From NCBI RefSeq assembly GCF_900091855.1, contig NZ_FMCH01000325.1, positions 1-64,000 of the forward strand: a stretch of 64,000 nucleotides of DNA, in the 5' to 3' direction. This document shows positions 63,524-64,000 of this stretch, in pieces. Within the stretch, counting starts at the first letter, position 1. Every line of letters begins with the position of its first letter. This stretch comes from Streptomyces sp. DvalAA-14. GTDB lineage: Bacteria > Actinomycetota > Actinomycetes > Streptomycetales > Streptomycetaceae. The translations under genes and the position numbers were made by a program. Below the pieces are notes generated by a model. That model did no database searches. It was not told the DNA's origin and was given only the letters and a program-made list of their open reading frames with translations.

Positions 63524-64000
63524 GTGAGCGAGCGCAAGCCCTACAAGACCGATGTGAGCGACGGGCAGTGGGCGCTGGTCGAGCCGGTGATCGCCGCGAG
63601 GAAGGCCGCACATCCCTCGGTTAGCGGCCATCAGGGCCGGTACGCGATGCGGGAGATCGTCAACGCACTGCTCTACCAGGGCCGGACCGGTTGCCAGTGG
63701 GACCTCCTCCCGCACGACTTCCCGCCGCCCGGCGCGGTGAAGTACTACTTCTACACCTGGCGTGACGACGGCACCGACCAGACCATTCACGACCTGCTGC
63801 GCTGGCAGGTGCGGGAGATGACGCGTCGGAAGGCGGACCCGAGCCTGGTGGTGCTCGACACCCAGAGCGTGCACGCGGCGGCCGGAGTGCCCGCTGAGTC
63901 GACGGGGCGCGACGCGGCAAAAAAAGTACCGGGCCGCAAGCGCGGCCTGGCCGTTGACGTTCTGGGGCGGGTGATCGCGGTGGTGGTGGTGGCCGCGTCG
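63524..64000 (+). mobile_element. IS5-family transposase (3' end beyond window)
   Basis: GTG start; 159 codons visible without a break. N-terminal DUF4096 domain YKTDVSDGQWALVEPVIAAR, INALLYQGRTGCQWDLLPHD-type segment, YFYTWRDDGTDQTIHDLLRW, then the first catalytic Asp in SLVVLDTQSVHA. Intact as far as seen, unlike the other transposases here, so it may be the active element of the region. Confidence 0.85.

Overview
The window is GC-rich DNA (roughly 70%) with actinomycete codon use, GTG/TTG starts, GGAGG-type ribosome sites, TAT signals and Streptomyces-type families. It is most likely an accessory stretch (chromosome arm) of a Streptomyces or close relative. No rRNA, tRNA or CRISPR array was seen. 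Gene decay is heavy: at least six transposase families are represented, mostly as fragments, together with many truncated or frameshifted genes.

Layout. (1) 1-10.1 kb: plant-polysaccharide degradation. It holds a GH12 endoglucanase with CBM2 under a CebR box, a GH30 enzyme with a ricin-type CBM13 nested in its barrel, a GH54 arabinofuranosidase-CBM13 and a beta-helix hydrolase-CBM13. Between them lie orphan CBM13 pieces and a family of LacI-type operators. (2) 10.1-15.1 kb: GntR and MarR regulators, an NAD(P)-binding protein and several pseudogenes. (3) 15.25-17.83 kb: a 2.6-kb IS630-type element with perfect 33-bp ends that carries a protein-kinase-fold gene. (4) 18-28.4 kb: SDR/TetR pair, SigE-type sigma factor with membrane partner, PPOX protein, aldo/keto reductase, PadR operon, PAP2 phosphatase, DJ-1 protein and PspC protein. 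(5) 28.6-31.7 kb: DUF4240 and IS701 fragments and a frameshifted PAS-GAF-PP2C-HATPase regulator. (6) 32-36.2 kb: a terpene cluster with prenyl diphosphate synthase, class I terpene cyclase and P450. (7) 37.4-41.9 kb: a TAT-exported protein of unknown function paired with a DUF1906 glycosidase-like protein, plus a paralogous tail. (8) 42-48.5 kb: regulators, VOC protein, a K+-channel-like protein, two alpha/beta hydrolases and a MITE that cuts a small gene. (9) 49.5-55.6 kb: MFS/CMD/sulfatase-modifying-factor-like operon, SRPBCC, lipase-like hydrolase and cupin. (10) 56.1-59.4 kb: an extracytoplasmic flavinylation operon (ferric-reductase-like protein, FMN-binding protein, ApbE) beside a truncated response regulator. 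(11) 59.5-64 kb: frameshifted TAT phospholipase C, small unknown genes, a methyltransferase and an IS5-type transposase running off the edge.

The strongest candidates for something new are the kinase-carrying IS630 element, the terpene cluster, the nested GH30/CBM13 enzyme with its operator family, and the TAT/DUF1906 pair.
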